From Candidatus Sulfotelmatobacter sp. (GTDB taxonomy: Bacteria > Acidobacteriota > Terriglobia > Terriglobales > Acidobacteriaceae), in NCBI GenBank assembly GCA_025462865.1, contig JAOAPI010000171.1, forward strand, positions 124,001-188,000: a stretch of 64,000 nt of DNA, given 5' to 3'. Made by a program: the position numbers and the translations under genes. Numbering within the stretch: position 1 is the stretch's first letter; the number at the start of each line of letters is the position of its first letter. Below are positions 56,881 to 64,000 of this stretch, piece after piece. Below the pieces are notes generated by a model. That model saw only the letters and a program-made list of their open reading frames with translations, did no database searches and had not been told where the DNA came from.

Positions 56881-58026
56881 CTACGTAGCTACGCTTTCGC
56901 CAGAGCGCTGTAAGCGAAGTTCTGCGAGGAAGTCATCCTGATCGAGCGCGGTCCCTCGTCGCAACAGTTCGAGCAAAGGATCTTCCACATCGTCCGCAGT
57001 TGCGTCGGCGAGTTCGGCCGCATGCTCAAATTGGCTCAAGTCCGCGGTCAGAGCGCGAGGAGAAACGATCATCTGCAGCATTGATTGTGGGCAGCTGCGT
57101 AGCAACGCGATCAGTTCTCCCACTCGAGCACGTTGCTCCGGCGTGCGGGAAGGGAATTCAATCCCCATGCCGTGACCAGGATGTGCCACCCGCACCAAGC
57201 CTTCGGTATGCACTGCAATCTCTTCAGTTTTCAGGCAAAGATCGATCAGAGCGTGTTCTGGAAAAGGCGACTCGCTTTCCAGGTAGCAGCCCCCTAAGCT
57301 AAGGTCGGTAAGCTTGCAGTGCGGAATGTTCTCCTCCGCCATCGCGCCACTGGGACCTGACGCGGCCTGCACCCAGGTCTTTAGTTGAGTCTTGGTTGGT
57401 TCGTCCAGGTCAAGAAAATGCACGCCCGTTTGACCATTAGGATTGGCCCATGCCACCTGTCCGTGTGCGTCAACGGTGACGCTTCCGTCCGTCAACTGAA
57501 AGCGAAAGTGCAGCAGAGTTCCCGGCGTCTGAGGTTCGGCGGTGAGTACTTCCATTCCTGTTTCACTAAGATCAAGCAGAATCCCATCGGCTGGACGATC
57601 GTCAGGCAGCTTCAGTTCCACTGGCGCTTGTACTGGAACGCGGTGAGCCCTGCGGCGTTCTCGATTTAACAACGCGGCTACGGCCCGCAGGCCGGCCCTG
57701 GCTTTCTGTTCGGAAAGAGGTTTGTACAACACGAAATGCGCGCCGTTGCTGAGAATATCGCGCGCGGTGGCACGCTCTGCAACCAAAGCCACCGTGACCG
57801 TCGGATTCCCCGAACTCAGCCGGCGGGATTCTTCCAGGACCTCGGTAGCGGCCTTGGGATCCTCAAAATCGACCACAAGAAGATCGAATCTCTGCTGATG
57901 ACAACGATCAATGGCCGTCGCTAGGTCGCTGAAACGCTCCACCGCAATCCCAGAGGCCGGCAGGACCTGGCCTAGAATTTCCGATGCGCTATCGTCAGTG
58001 GTAACCAGCAATGCCAGAAGGGTCAT
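56881..58026 (-). CDS. Receiver domain plus two PilZ domains (c-di-GMP effector-like regulator)
   Basis: A 381-residue cytoplasmic protein. The N-terminal receiver (about 1-125) keeps the acidic pair (VTTDDS), the phospho-acceptor Asp in LLVVDFED and the Lys in YKPLSE. PilZ 1 follows with RERRRAHRVPV and DLSETGMEVL, the full c-di-GMP-binding motif. A second PilZ-like unit has DLSLGGCYLESESPFP and GMGIEF but lacks the RxxxR. It likely couples phosphorylation to c-di-GMP binding. It is 30 bp downstream of a small coiled-coil gene on the same strand. Confidence 0.87.
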   Translation of the reverse strand: MTLLALLVTTDDSASEILGQVLPASGIAVERFSDLATAIDRCHQQRFDLLVVDFEDPKAATEVLEESRRLSSGNPTVTVALVAERATARDILSNGAHFVLYKPLSEQKARAGLRAVAALLNRERRRAHRVPVQAPVELKLPDDRPADGILLDLSETGMEVLTAEPQTPGTLLHFRFQLTDGSVTVDAHGQVAWANPNGQTGVHFLDLDEPTKTQLKTWVQAASGPSGAMAEENIPHCKLTDLSLGGCYLESESPFPEHALIDLCLKTEEIAVHTEGLVRVAHPGHGMGIEFPSRTPEQRARVGELIALLRSCPQSMLQMIVSPRALTADLSQFEHAAELADATADDVEDPLLELLRRGTALDQDDFLAELRLQRSGESVAT

Positions 58027-58056
58027 AACTAGAGTCCCCGCCAAAGCATGGCGAGA

Positions 58057-58320
58057 CTATGGCCAACGAGGCGCGGTCGAACGACCGGCCTTCGATGCCG
58101 AGGTGCCCGAACCCGCACCTGCCTTTGCCGCCATATTGTCGGAATTAGGGGGAGCTTCGTCGCCTTCCATTAATACTGTATTATCTTCGTCGTCATTTTC
58201 TGCCAGCAAGGGAGCCACTTCCCGCAGCTTCTCCGCCGCCTGCTGGAGCATTTCGATCTGCTTGCCCAGCTGGGCGTATTTTGTCTGCTTCTGTCTCAAT
58301 ACCTCATGGATGTCTTTCAT
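58057..58320 (-). CDS. Small coiled-coil protein
   Basis: An 87-residue protein: an N-terminal coiled coil (EVLRQKQTKYAQLGKQIEMLQQAAEKLREVAPLL) and a disordered Gly/Ser/Ala tail. It is upstream of the receiver-PilZ gene in the same direction and is probably co-transcribed. Family unknown. The ATG at 58320 has GGGGG before it. Confidence 0.7.
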   Translation of the reverse strand: MKDIHEVLRQKQTKYAQLGKQIEMLQQAAEKLREVAPLLAENDDEDNTVLMEGDEAPPNSDNMAAKAGAGSGTSASKAGRSTAPRWP

Positions 58321-58451
58321 ACGACCCCCTGTGGAGAATGTAAGGAGGCGCACTTGTAGGGGTCAACGGTAATCGCTGATCGAGGGTTACTGCGGTAATT
58401 GGAAGGGCCAACAAACTTGCGGTTGGGAAACTGCACCCGGAACGGGCAAAA

Positions 58452-58480
58452 CGAAAGCCCCGCGAGCGGCGGGGCTTTCG
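58452..58480. terminator. Perfect 12-bp inverted repeat, terminator of the PEP-CTERM gene
   Basis: CGAAAGCCCCGC (58452-58463) pairs fully with 58469-58480, loop of 5. It lies 20 bp past the PEP-CTERM stop on the minus strand, where the stem is followed by GTTTTGCCC. The T-run is short, so strength is moderate. Confidence 0.75.
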
Positions 58481-58500
58481 AAGAGGCGGATAGATTAAGC

Positions 58501-59109
58501 TTAGGCCTTTAGCTTTTTACGAAGGACGCCAGCCAGACCAACCAACCCGGTTCCGAGCAGTCCGAGAGTGCCCGGCTCGGGAACAGTGCCGACAATCGTG
58601 TCGCCGCTGCCGAACGTGGCCGATCCCATAAATCCGTCTTCGCCGGTTGTGAAGTTTCCGACCCAGCTTTGATTGGTGAAGCCAATCGCGGTCTGGCCGT
58701 TGTACAAGGTGCCCGAAATAAGACCGAACACGGTATAACCCGTTCCACCGTTAACCGACACTCCCGTGTTGGTCAAAAGAACCGGGCTGGTGAATGAGCC
58801 AACGAAGATATTGCCCGTAGGAACGCCGTTGTTGCCGTTGCCCACGATCAAGAAGCTCCCGCCACCGTTGAAAGTCGATACATTTCCTACGGTGCCCACA
58901 TACGAGCCCGTAGAGAAGCTCATGGTGCCATCAATGCCTGGCATTCCATTTCCGAGGCCGACAATCTGGATAACTTGAGAGCCGGTAAGAGTCAAGCTAG
59001 CGGAACTTCCGGTAAGGGTGCCGCCGCTGTTTGTGAAATCTATGTTTCCTGCAAAAGCTGCCAGTGGCAAAGCCAAAGCCAGCAAAGCCAATAGTACTAT
59101 CCGCTTCAT
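58501..59109 (-). CDS. PEP-CTERM sorting domain protein
   Basis: A 202-residue exported protein. Signal peptide VLLALLALALPLAAFAG; a Gly/Ser/Thr/Asn-rich beta-type middle; and a C-terminal PEP-CTERM signal: VPEPGTLGLLGTGLVGLAGVLRKKLK with the VPEP motif, a helix and a basic tail. Exosortase should cut at the PEP motif and anchor or release the protein, often linked with exopolysaccharide. GGAGG precedes the ATG. The upstream region has a good sigma-54 promoter. The exosortase gene is not in the window. Confidence 0.92.
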   Translation of the reverse strand: MKRIVLLALLALALPLAAFAGNIDFTNSGGTLTGSSASLTLTGSQVIQIVGLGNGMPGIDGTMSFSTGSYVGTVGNVSTFNGGGSFLIVGNGNNGVPTGNIFVGSFTSPVLLTNTGVSVNGGTGYTVFGLISGTLYNGQTAIGFTNQSWVGNFTTGEDGFMGSATFGSGDTIVGTVPEPGTLGLLGTGLVGLAGVLRKKLKA

Positions 59110-59155
59110 AATCCGATCCTCCTGATATTGCTCAGAACCCAGTTCGAAGTGTGTT

Positions 59156-59204
59156 GGAGGCTTCAGGCCTCCTCCGACGGTTGCCGCGCGCTTGCATCCG
59201 CGTG
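59156..59204 (-). other. Structured leader candidate of the PEP-CTERM mRNA
   Basis: If transcription starts near 59204, the leader of about 95 bases begins with a GC-rich segment containing GGCAACCGTCGGAGG and a 6-bp hairpin GGAGGC-CTGAA-GCCTCC (59172-59156). No known riboswitch was recognised. Confidence 0.35.
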
Positions 59205-59213
59205 CTTCTTAAG

Positions 59214-59230
59214 AGCACCCTTGGTGCCAA
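59214..59230 (-). promoter_or_regulatory. Sigma-54 (RpoN) promoter of the PEP-CTERM gene
   Basis: Minus-strand TTGGCACCAAGGGTGCT. The -24 GG (59228-59227) and the -12 GC (59216-59215) are separated by exactly ten bases, as the consensus TGGCAC-N5-TTGC requires; only about two consensus positions differ. PEP-CTERM/exosortase loci are known to be linked with PrsK/PrsR and RpoN control. Confidence 0.7.
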
Positions 59231-59511
59231 ATATTGTCAAAATACAACTTGCTGATTCAAAACTACTTACATAAGATCTTCAAGCCCACTAGTACAATGA
59301 AACTGCAAAGCGATGCACACTAGTACAGTCCTTTTGCGTCCATCGACTTCGCGGAGCTTGACGGGGGCGCAGCCGCAGTTCTCAAAGAGGTCCCTCGGCA
59401 CCTGGAAATTCATGGCAGAGAAGTGTAGTTCACAACGCTTCGGACAGCAAGTTGTTTCGCTTGGTTCCTCGGCTGCGATAACGACTTTGTAGACGAACGG
59501 AGCCGACCAAC
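59231..59511. other. Intergenic stretch, no gene seen
   Basis: Between the sigma-54 promoter and the stop of the cyclic-nucleotide-binding gene. An enhancer for an RpoN activator could lie here, but no clear inverted repeat was identified. Confidence 0.4.
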
Positions 59512-59988
59512 TTATCCCGATGAAGGTTTTGGCACCGCTGCGGGCGGTGGGGCGCTCGTTCCAATCACCTCCCTCAGACGATGAGAGAGACTGGTCGCCA
59601 GCGACCGGTAAAAGCGCGAGCCCAGGTGAGGATAGAGTTCGAACAGACTCTGCAGCGCGGAGCGGTCCAGGTGATACGCTTCCACATCTCCCTCGGCAAT
59701 CACACTGGCGCTCGCCGGGGAGTCCTCCAGGAACGACATTTCGCCGCAAATTTCGCCCGGCCCCAATATCCGCGAAGCCTGCGAGGGAATTACGACTCGC
59801 GCGGAACCTTTCAGCAGCAGATAAACGCCGTTTGCCCGCTTGCCTTTTTGAATCAGGACGGTGCCTTCTTTGAACTGCAGCCGGCTCGCCTTGTCTGCCA
59901 CCAAAGCCCAGTCGTTGGACGTCAGATATACCAGTCCATGTTTCGACGAAGAGAGTACAAGGACTTCCTGTTCACTTGACTTCGACAT
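59512..59988 (-). CDS. Cyclic-nucleotide-binding domain protein
   Basis: A 158-residue single CRP-type sensor domain without a DNA-binding domain. VLIQKGKRANGVYLLLKGSARVVI, LGPGEICGEMSFLEDSPASASVIAEGDVEAYHLDR and the following helix define the fold. The phosphate-binding cassette GEICGEMSFLEDSPASASV lacks the canonical R (ExxL..RxA), having Ser-Ala-Ser, so cNMP binding may be lost. ATG at 59988 is used; GTG at 59994 is possible. Partner unknown. Confidence 0.85.
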   Translation of the reverse strand: MSKSSEQEVLVLSSSKHGLVYLTSNDWALVADKASRLQFKEGTVLIQKGKRANGVYLLLKGSARVVIPSQASRILGPGEICGEMSFLEDSPASASVIAEGDVEAYHLDRSALQSLFELYPHLGSRFYRSLATSLSHRLREVIGTSAPPPAAVPKPSSG

Positions 59989-60564
59989 GCGCACGCGCCC
60001 CGATCCCGGAGAGAGCAGGCTCCAGTCAATGACAGAAACAGCAATTCACACCAACAACAGAGTGGAGCAAGACTAGCAGAAAATTCGACGATCGCAGCCG
60101 TCCCGCACCACGAGAGACATCACACTCCTTAGTCGTTCCCGCTTTCGTGAGATCAGCACATGATGCGGCGAGACGCGGCAGATATGGGCAAGCGAAACAA
60201 AGAAATCGAACAGACGCTCTGTCTGGCAGGAATAGTTCTCTGGTGGAGACTGTCAGCCTTGAGTGAATCGAGGAAAAGTAGTTGTCTCAAATGGACCTTG
60301 AAGAGAAGTGGCGCGCAGCGGCAGGGCGAGCATCAGCACGGCTTAAGCTGACAGCGACAGACGGTTAGGTCTCCTACCTCCTTTTGATTGAGGGAGTTTT
60401 GAGTGTAATCGCCTGATCAAACATCAGTTGAGCGCCTGTATCAGTGGTGCGCGCAATCCAGACGGCCACCTCCCTAGTGATCCGCGCCCTTGCGACTCTG
60501 TAGTGTTGTCGTTGGGGCAAAAGATAGGCCTTGGGTGCTATCGTTGCAGGAGAGGACATAGAGA
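59989..60564. other. Gene-poor stretch with one copy of the 13-bp motif
   Basis: 576 bp with only short frames of doubtful coding value. Motif copy 1 (TGAGTGTAATCGCC form, 60395-60416) is here. AGGAGAGG at 60549-60556 may serve the next gene. Confidence 0.45.
60395..60416 (+). repeat. Island motif, copy 1
   Basis: GGAGTTTTGAGTGTAA then TCGCCT. It matches 60841-60862 and 61981-62000 in the same orientation. The complementary core reads GGCGATTACACTCA. Confidence 0.6.
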
Positions 60565-60798
60565 ATGGCGTTTCCTAATGATGATCCCACGGTCCAGCAC
60601 GGTGACCGTGCAATACAACTGATTGACTGGTTAGTGGGGCGATTGGAAGAGTGTCTAGGTGAGGTTCTACCGCTCCAGACAGATGATCTTTTGAAAGACT
60701 ATGCGAAGGATGCTCGTAACAGCATGGCAACAGCAATCGAGCACCTGAGCCTTGGACGCGCTAAAAAAGAGCAGCAACTCGGGGGCCGCACCAGCTAG
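60565..60798 (+). CDS. Hypothetical small protein
   Basis: A 77-residue acidic helical protein (DRAIQLIDWLVGRLEECLGEVLPL, DDLLKDYAKDARNSMATAIEHLSLG). AGGAGAGG 9-16 bases upstream of the ATG and the amphipathic helices argue for a real gene. No family recognised. It is bracketed by motif copies 1 and 2. Confidence 0.5.
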   Translation: MAFPNDDPTVQHGDRAIQLIDWLVGRLEECLGEVLPLQTDDLLKDYAKDARNSMATAIEHLSLGRAKKEQQLGGRTS

Positions 60799-60821
60799 AG
60801 ACGCGTACACTACACGGAGAG

Positions 60822-60862
60822 TACTTTCACTGCTAATTGCGGTTTTGAGTGTAAAGGCCTGT
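60822..60862 (+). repeat. Island motif, copy 2, with inverted partner
   Basis: GGTTTTGAGTGTAAAGGCC (60841-60859) preceded by ACTTTCACT (60823-60831), which pairs with AGTGTAAAG, giving a small imperfect hairpin. Confidence 0.6.
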
Positions 60863-60891
60863 TAGCAACAGCCTCCGCATTGCCGCTCCCT

Positions 60892-61431
60892 TCATCGAAC
60901 TCGGACGTCCCACCATGGAAGCGACGGCAGTTCAACAAATGAACCACCTGACGATTGTATTTTCTCCTTTAAGAAATGCAGAAAGGCAAATTCGTGGGTA
61001 TTGGACTCGTTTTCCTCAGCGCAACGACCAAATTGAATAGGCAACGTCTTGTTATAGAGATATATCCTCACCCGGCCGTCGCTGGGCGAATAGTCTGACT
61101 GATTTATTTGTGACCAGCGGACAAAGTTCTTCTTCCGAAACACGGTGCGATATTCGATACCTCCCTCTTTTATCGAACCATAGGCGCCATCTTTCATGAA
61201 ATAAAGCGCCCAGCCCTGCCACGCAGGCGACATTGCGCGGCGCATGACCGTAAGAATAACAATCATCACAAATAGAAAGAGGACGAAGTCTCCCGTATAC
61301 TCCGCGAGCACGTGGTAGAGAAGACCGAGCATCGCAATCCAGAGCGTGAGTAATGCAAGCAGGCGCGCAAGGGCCCGTTTCTGGGAGCCGATTGGGAGCG
61401 TGTATTGGGAGTCGACCTCAGGTTCCTGCAT
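60892..61431 (-). CDS. Two-helix membrane protein with C-terminal PH-like cytoplasmic domain
   Basis: A 179-residue protein. Two adjacent transmembrane helices (LARLLALLTLWIAMLGLLYHVL and FVLFLFVMIVILTVM) are followed by a domain with EGGIEYRTVFRKKNFVRWSQINQSDYSPSDGRVRIYLYNKTLPIQF, the pattern of bacterial PH/YcxB-like domains. Function unknown. It is bounded by motif copies 2 and 3. Confidence 0.75.
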   Translation of the reverse strand: MQEPEVDSQYTLPIGSQKRALARLLALLTLWIAMLGLLYHVLAEYTGDFVLFLFVMIVILTVMRRAMSPAWQGWALYFMKDGAYGSIKEGGIEYRTVFRKKNFVRWSQINQSDYSPSDGRVRIYLYNKTLPIQFGRCAEENESNTHEFAFLHFLKEKIQSSGGSFVELPSLPWWDVRVR

Positions 61432-61530
61432 TCTCGGTTATTACCATATTCAACTGTGGACAACATCAAACGCGAGTACATGGACGTTCGCGCTGCGGCG
61501 GGGAGAGGTTGGTACGATTGTTCTAATATC

Positions 61531-61543
61531 GCCATTTCACTCA
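61531..61543 (+). repeat. Island motif, copy 3 (inverted orientation)
   Basis: GCCATTTCACTCA in the gap between the two minus-strand genes; opposite orientation to copies 1 and 2. Confidence 0.5.
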
Positions 61544-61555
61544 TCGGCAGACTCG

Positions 61556-61900
61556 TCAGTGCTGTTTCTCTAGCACGACAATGGGTAGTTCTTGTTCTTT
61601 TCCCTCCCATTGCGAAGCGAAATAGCAGTATCCACCGGAAAACTCGTTCAGAGATGCTCTCGCCCCACCAGCCAGGTGCGGCTTTGCCTCATTCTTCCAG
61701 AAATCGAAGCATTCCCCCGCTGGAATCCAGCGAAGTGCCATACCTGCATCGGCAATGACAAACTGAACGGGGCCTGATGTAAGGACGTGCCGGATGTCCT
61801 CTTGGGTCAGGGCTTTCCCGCGTCTCGTGGTAGAAAATCCGTCACTTCGCCACAGCTCTCGAAGCGGTAGATGGGTCACGACTCTGAGACTGGCGTCCAC
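61556..61900 (-). CDS. Hypothetical protein
   Basis: A 114-residue soluble protein. VVTHLPLRELWRSDGFSTTRRGKALTQEDIRHVLTSGPVQFVIADAGMALRWIPAGECFDFWKNEAKPHL reads as a compact alpha/beta protein, and I have the impression of close relatives in other Acidobacteriota, but no named family. The GTG start is tentative. Confidence 0.65.
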   Translation of the reverse strand: MDASLRVVTHLPLRELWRSDGFSTTRRGKALTQEDIRHVLTSGPVQFVIADAGMALRWIPAGECFDFWKNEAKPHLAGGARASLNEFSGGYCYFASQWEGKEQELPIVVLEKQH

Positions 61901-61953
61901 GCTACGAATGATTGTAGTTCACGATCATCGGGCTGGTCAGTTGGCGATAAATC

Positions 61954-62000
61954 GCCATTACGCTCATCGTGCGCCGCAGGGAGTTTTGAGTGAGGTGGCC
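61954..62000 (+). repeat. Island motif, copies 4 and 5 as an inverted pair
   Basis: GCCATTACGCTCA (61954-61966) and TGAGTGAGGTGGC (61987-61999) are imperfectly complementary (9 of 13) around a 20-base loop containing GGAGTTT. Confidence 0.55.
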
Positions 62001-62162
62001 TTGATTTCGTCACAATTCAGTGACGGTCCATCAGAGTTTCTTCTCAAGCAACAAAATCTCCCGCTTTAATTGGGCGATTCTCGTCAATTCCCAGTACAGT
62101 ACTTTTCGAAGGGAAAATCACGAGGTAGCAAAGTGATTGGGAAGTGATCGAGAGGAGAATGG

Positions 62163-62236
62163 TGCGCCCTGAGAGATTCGAACTCCCGACCTTCTGGTTC
62201 GTAGCCAGACGCTCTATCCAGCTGAGCTAAGGGCGC
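62163..62236 (-). tRNA. tRNA-Arg (anticodon ACG)
   Basis: A 74-base cloverleaf: acceptor GCGCCCT/AGGGCGC with discriminator A, D arm GCTC-AGCTGGATA-GAGC, anticodon arm TCTGG-CTACGAA-CCAGA, T arm GGGAG-TTCGAAT-CTCTC. The anticodon ACG is read as ICG after TadA action. CCA is not encoded. Confidence 0.96.
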
Positions 62237-62682
62237 AATTTGCAGTTTCGGCAGGAACTTGCTCAAGAATTATAGCGGATGTTTTCACTCGCTGCGAACG
62301 TTCGTTGTCGAACTACCGTTCGTCGCCCCGTTGCAAGTTGACGCGCTTCGCTAAGGTCTTTGACCTAGGCGTCGAACAGAAGAAAGAAACATTCCAATTA
62401 ATTTTTTTCCACAGCCCTTCTGGCAATCCGCAAATCTTTCGCTGCCCGGCGTAAATCTTTCCCGCCCTGAGCAATTCCTACCGTGCCATCGCGCAAATAT
62501 CTTCCTATTATGAGCAAGTTACGGAACGGCACCCTGTTTGCATAACAAATAACAGACGAAGTGGCGCGCAACGGGGCGCTCCAAGAAGGACTTCGGCCAG
62601 AGGTTTTCTTGGGCGCCCCTTTGCATTTCGCGCAGCCGCTGAGCCAGCCCTCCCCCATCCCCTTACACAACAGCATTTCAGG
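62237..62682. other. Intergenic stretch, no supported gene
   Basis: 446 bp. A minus-strand frame would give a short basic peptide (YLRDGTVGIAQGGKDLRRAAKDLRIARRAVEKN) ending at 62398, but it has no ribosome site and starts only at GTG, so it is not called. Confidence 0.45.
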
Positions 62683-62910
62683 TTAAGCCAGCGCCAAAGG
62701 TTCCCGTACATCTACTCCCGCTTGGCGCAGCAATCGAGCCACAGCCTCCGCCTTCAGCCGGGAAGCATCGAACTCCACCAGCACGGTGCGCTCCCGCTCG
62801 TTAAACTGCACACGCCTCACTCCGTAAACCTCACGCATGCCGTCGATGGCGCGCAGCGCACTTTCGCCCGGCGCTGCCCCGTAGCGAAAAACCACTTCCA
62901 AATAAGTCAT
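62683..62910 (-). CDS. Small HMA-fold-like protein without the metal-binding CxxC
   Basis: A 75-residue beta-alpha-beta-beta-alpha-beta protein: YLEVVFRYG, GESALRAIDGMREVYGVRRVQFNERERTVLVEFDASRLKAEAVARLLRQAGVDV. This is the heavy-metal-associated (HMA) topology, but the CxxC loop is replaced by AAPGES. AAGGA precedes the ATG. It is divergent from the metal ATPase gene, so it may be a regulator or an inert chaperone-like partner. Confidence 0.72.
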   Translation of the reverse strand: MTYLEVVFRYGAAPGESALRAIDGMREVYGVRRVQFNERERTVLVEFDASRLKAEAVARLLRQAGVDVREPLALA

Positions 62911-63148
62911 GGGATAATCCTTGCTTCCAGATCAGGATGTCGCAGATCAACACAGACGCCCAGTAAGCATTGACCTGAATCCAATATAAAGCATAGCCCA
63001 TCGAACACGTGTTGCAGCCCTTGCACGGGAAATGAAAGCCCGGCACGGAATGCTAGGTAGAAAATGAAAACATGGAGCGAGTCCTTAGGGACGGCACGAT
63101 TTTTCTGCTGTCTCTTCATCCCCTGCGATTGCATCTAGTCATGAATTG

Positions 63149-64000
63149 ATGTCCACGCGTCTCTCTAATCCGGCCTCATCCCTCGAACGCGATCCTGTCT
63201 GCGGAATGAACGTAAATCCCGCGACCACCAAACATAGCTACGACCACGACGGAAAAAATTACTACTTCTGTTGCGCGCCCTGCGTGGAAAAATTTAAGGC
63301 CGATCCCTCGAAATATCTGAGTCAAGAATCCTCAGCACTGGTAATGCTCGGCGCCGCCCCGAAGCCGACCGCGCAAGCGACGCAGGCTACGCCGCCAGCT
63401 TACGTCTGCCCCATGTGCCCCGAGGTACGCGCAAACAAACCAGGGCCGTGTCCCTCATGCGGAATGGCGCTTGAATCCGAAACTCCCGTCGCTTCCACGC
63501 GCACCGAATATACCTGCCCCATGCATCCGGAGATCGTCCGCCCGGCGCCGGGTTCATGCCCGATCTGCGGCATGGCGCTCGAACCTCGCACGGTCACCGC
63601 GGCTGCCGAAGAAAATCCTGAACTCCGCGACATGACTCGGCGTTTCTGGATAAGCCTGGCTCTCACCGCGCCGCTCATGGTGATCGCGATGGCCGCCATG
63701 TTATGGCAGATGCCCCTGCACCGCATTCTGCCGGGCGCGGCGCTCCCATGGCTGGAACTCGCGCTGGCTTCGCCCGTCGTCCTCTGGGGCGGATGGCCAT
63801 TCTTCCAGCGCTTCTGGACCTCGCTCGTCAATCGCAGTCCAAACATGTTCACGCTGATCGGCATGGGGACCGGCGTCGCCTACGGATACAGCTTCATCGC
63901 GACGGTGGCTCCCCAGATTTTTCCCGCGTCGCTCCGTACTATGTACGGATATCCCGATGTTTATTTCGAAGCAGCCGCGGCGATTACAACTCTTGTCTTA
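63149..64000 (+). CDS. Copper/heavy-metal P-type ATPase, N-terminal part (cut by the window end)
   Basis: The first 284 codons of a P1B-type ATPase. A YHS domain (DPVCGMNVNPATTKHSYDHDGKNYYFCCAPCVEKF, residues about 15-50) is followed by two heavy-metal-binding modules: YVCPMCPEVRANKPGPCPSCGMALE and YTCPMHPEIVRPAPGSCPICGMALEPR. The first membrane helices then begin (FWISLALTAPLMVIAMAAML, WLELALASPVVLWGGWPFFQ), with NMFTLIGMGTGVAYGYSF as in CopA/CopB. No N-terminal CxxC HMA domain is present. It probably exports Cu or Ag. The frame is open to the window edge. Confidence 0.92.
   Translation, partial: MSTRLSNPASSLERDPVCGMNVNPATTKHSYDHDGKNYYFCCAPCVEKFKADPSKYLSQESSALVMLGAAPKPTAQATQATPPAYVCPMCPEVRANKPGPCPSCGMALESETPVASTRTEYTCPMHPEIVRPAPGSCPICGMALEPRTVTAAAEENPELRDMTRRFWISLALTAPLMVIAMAAMLWQMPLHRILPGAALPWLELALASPVVLWGGWPFFQRFWTSLVNRSPNMFTLIGMGTGVAYGYSFIATVAPQIFPASLRTMYGYPDVYFEAAAAITTLVL

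Noticed and set aside
59109-59210. Possible SAM-type riboswitch in the PEP-CTERM leader
   Set aside because: Only GGCAACC and a few nearby bases resemble the SAM-I core; the P1-P4 helices and kink-turn cannot be drawn, and the gene has no link to methionine.
59267-59749. 160-codon minus-strand frame
   Set aside because: It overlaps the clearly real cyclic-nucleotide-binding gene in another frame and has no domain pattern.
60160-60351. 63-codon plus-strand frame
   Set aside because: No ribosome site; composition and lack of any pattern argue against coding.
60395-62000. Integron attC array
   Set aside because: No GTTRRRY core sites at the motif copies, no integrase, and genes face both strands.
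62398-62676. Short basic peptide frame
   Set aside because: No ribosome site, GTG start only, and overlapping frames of equal quality.

Overview
The window reads as chromosomal DNA of a soil-type Acidobacteriota, probably of the Terriglobia/Koribacter group. This is inferred from gene content: a large Oar-like TonB-dependent receptor with an N-terminal carboxypeptidase-regulatory domain, a CRTAC1-like VCBS/ASPIC-UnbV protein, a multihaem cytochrome fused to TPRs, a DUF2934 protein, a PEP-CTERM protein and several families of short intergenic repeats. There are no phage genes, insertion sequences or CRISPR arrays.

Region 1 (1-21.5 kb) is a catabolic locus for L-fucose by the non-phosphorylating route. 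It holds L-fucose dehydrogenase, a fuconolactonase-like amidohydrolase, a mutarotase, L-fuconate dehydratase, a 2-keto-3-deoxy-L-fuconate dehydrogenase-like SDR, a 2,4-diketo-3-deoxy-L-fuconate hydrolase-like FAH protein, a FucP permease, a RhaT-like symporter, an IclR regulator and a TonB-dependent receptor. Mixed in are a Gfo/Idh oxidoreductase, a CaiB/BaiF protein, a CRTAC1-like secreted protein, a heptahaem cytochrome and a 20-repeat-scale TPR protein. Three matching palindromes (5043-5063, 11898-11918, 11950-11970) look like operators of the IclR protein and tie the two halves of the locus together.

Region 2 (21.7-32.6 kb) has an Omp85/TamA-like protein with an expanded POTRA array followed by TamB, then tadA, an isolated nuoI, a CHAT-like protein without the usual catalytic residues, a Tat-exported ferritin-like protein, and a TMEM175-type channel gene interrupted by an in-frame stop.

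Region 3 (32.7-39.2 kb) is a polyamine block: pyruvoyl arginine decarboxylase, agmatine deiminase, N-carbamoylputrescine amidase and a deoxyhypusine-synthase-family protein, which together predict arginine to agmatine to putrescine to (probably) homospermidine. A VapBC pair and a DUF2934 protein sit inside it.

Region 4 (39.2-58 kb) is mostly housekeeping: a POTRA-only exported protein, isocitrate and malate dehydrogenases, two cyclophilins, a membrane dipeptidase, succinate dehydrogenase sdhCAB, RdgB, a GT-C-like membrane protein and a receiver-PilZ-PilZ protein.

Region 5 (58-64 kb) contains a PEP-CTERM protein behind a convincing sigma-54 promoter, a cyclic-nucleotide-binding protein, a block of small unknown genes whose every gap carries a 13-bp motif, tRNA-Arg(ACG) (the classical TadA substrate), and the start of a copper/heavy-metal P-type ATPase that runs off the end.
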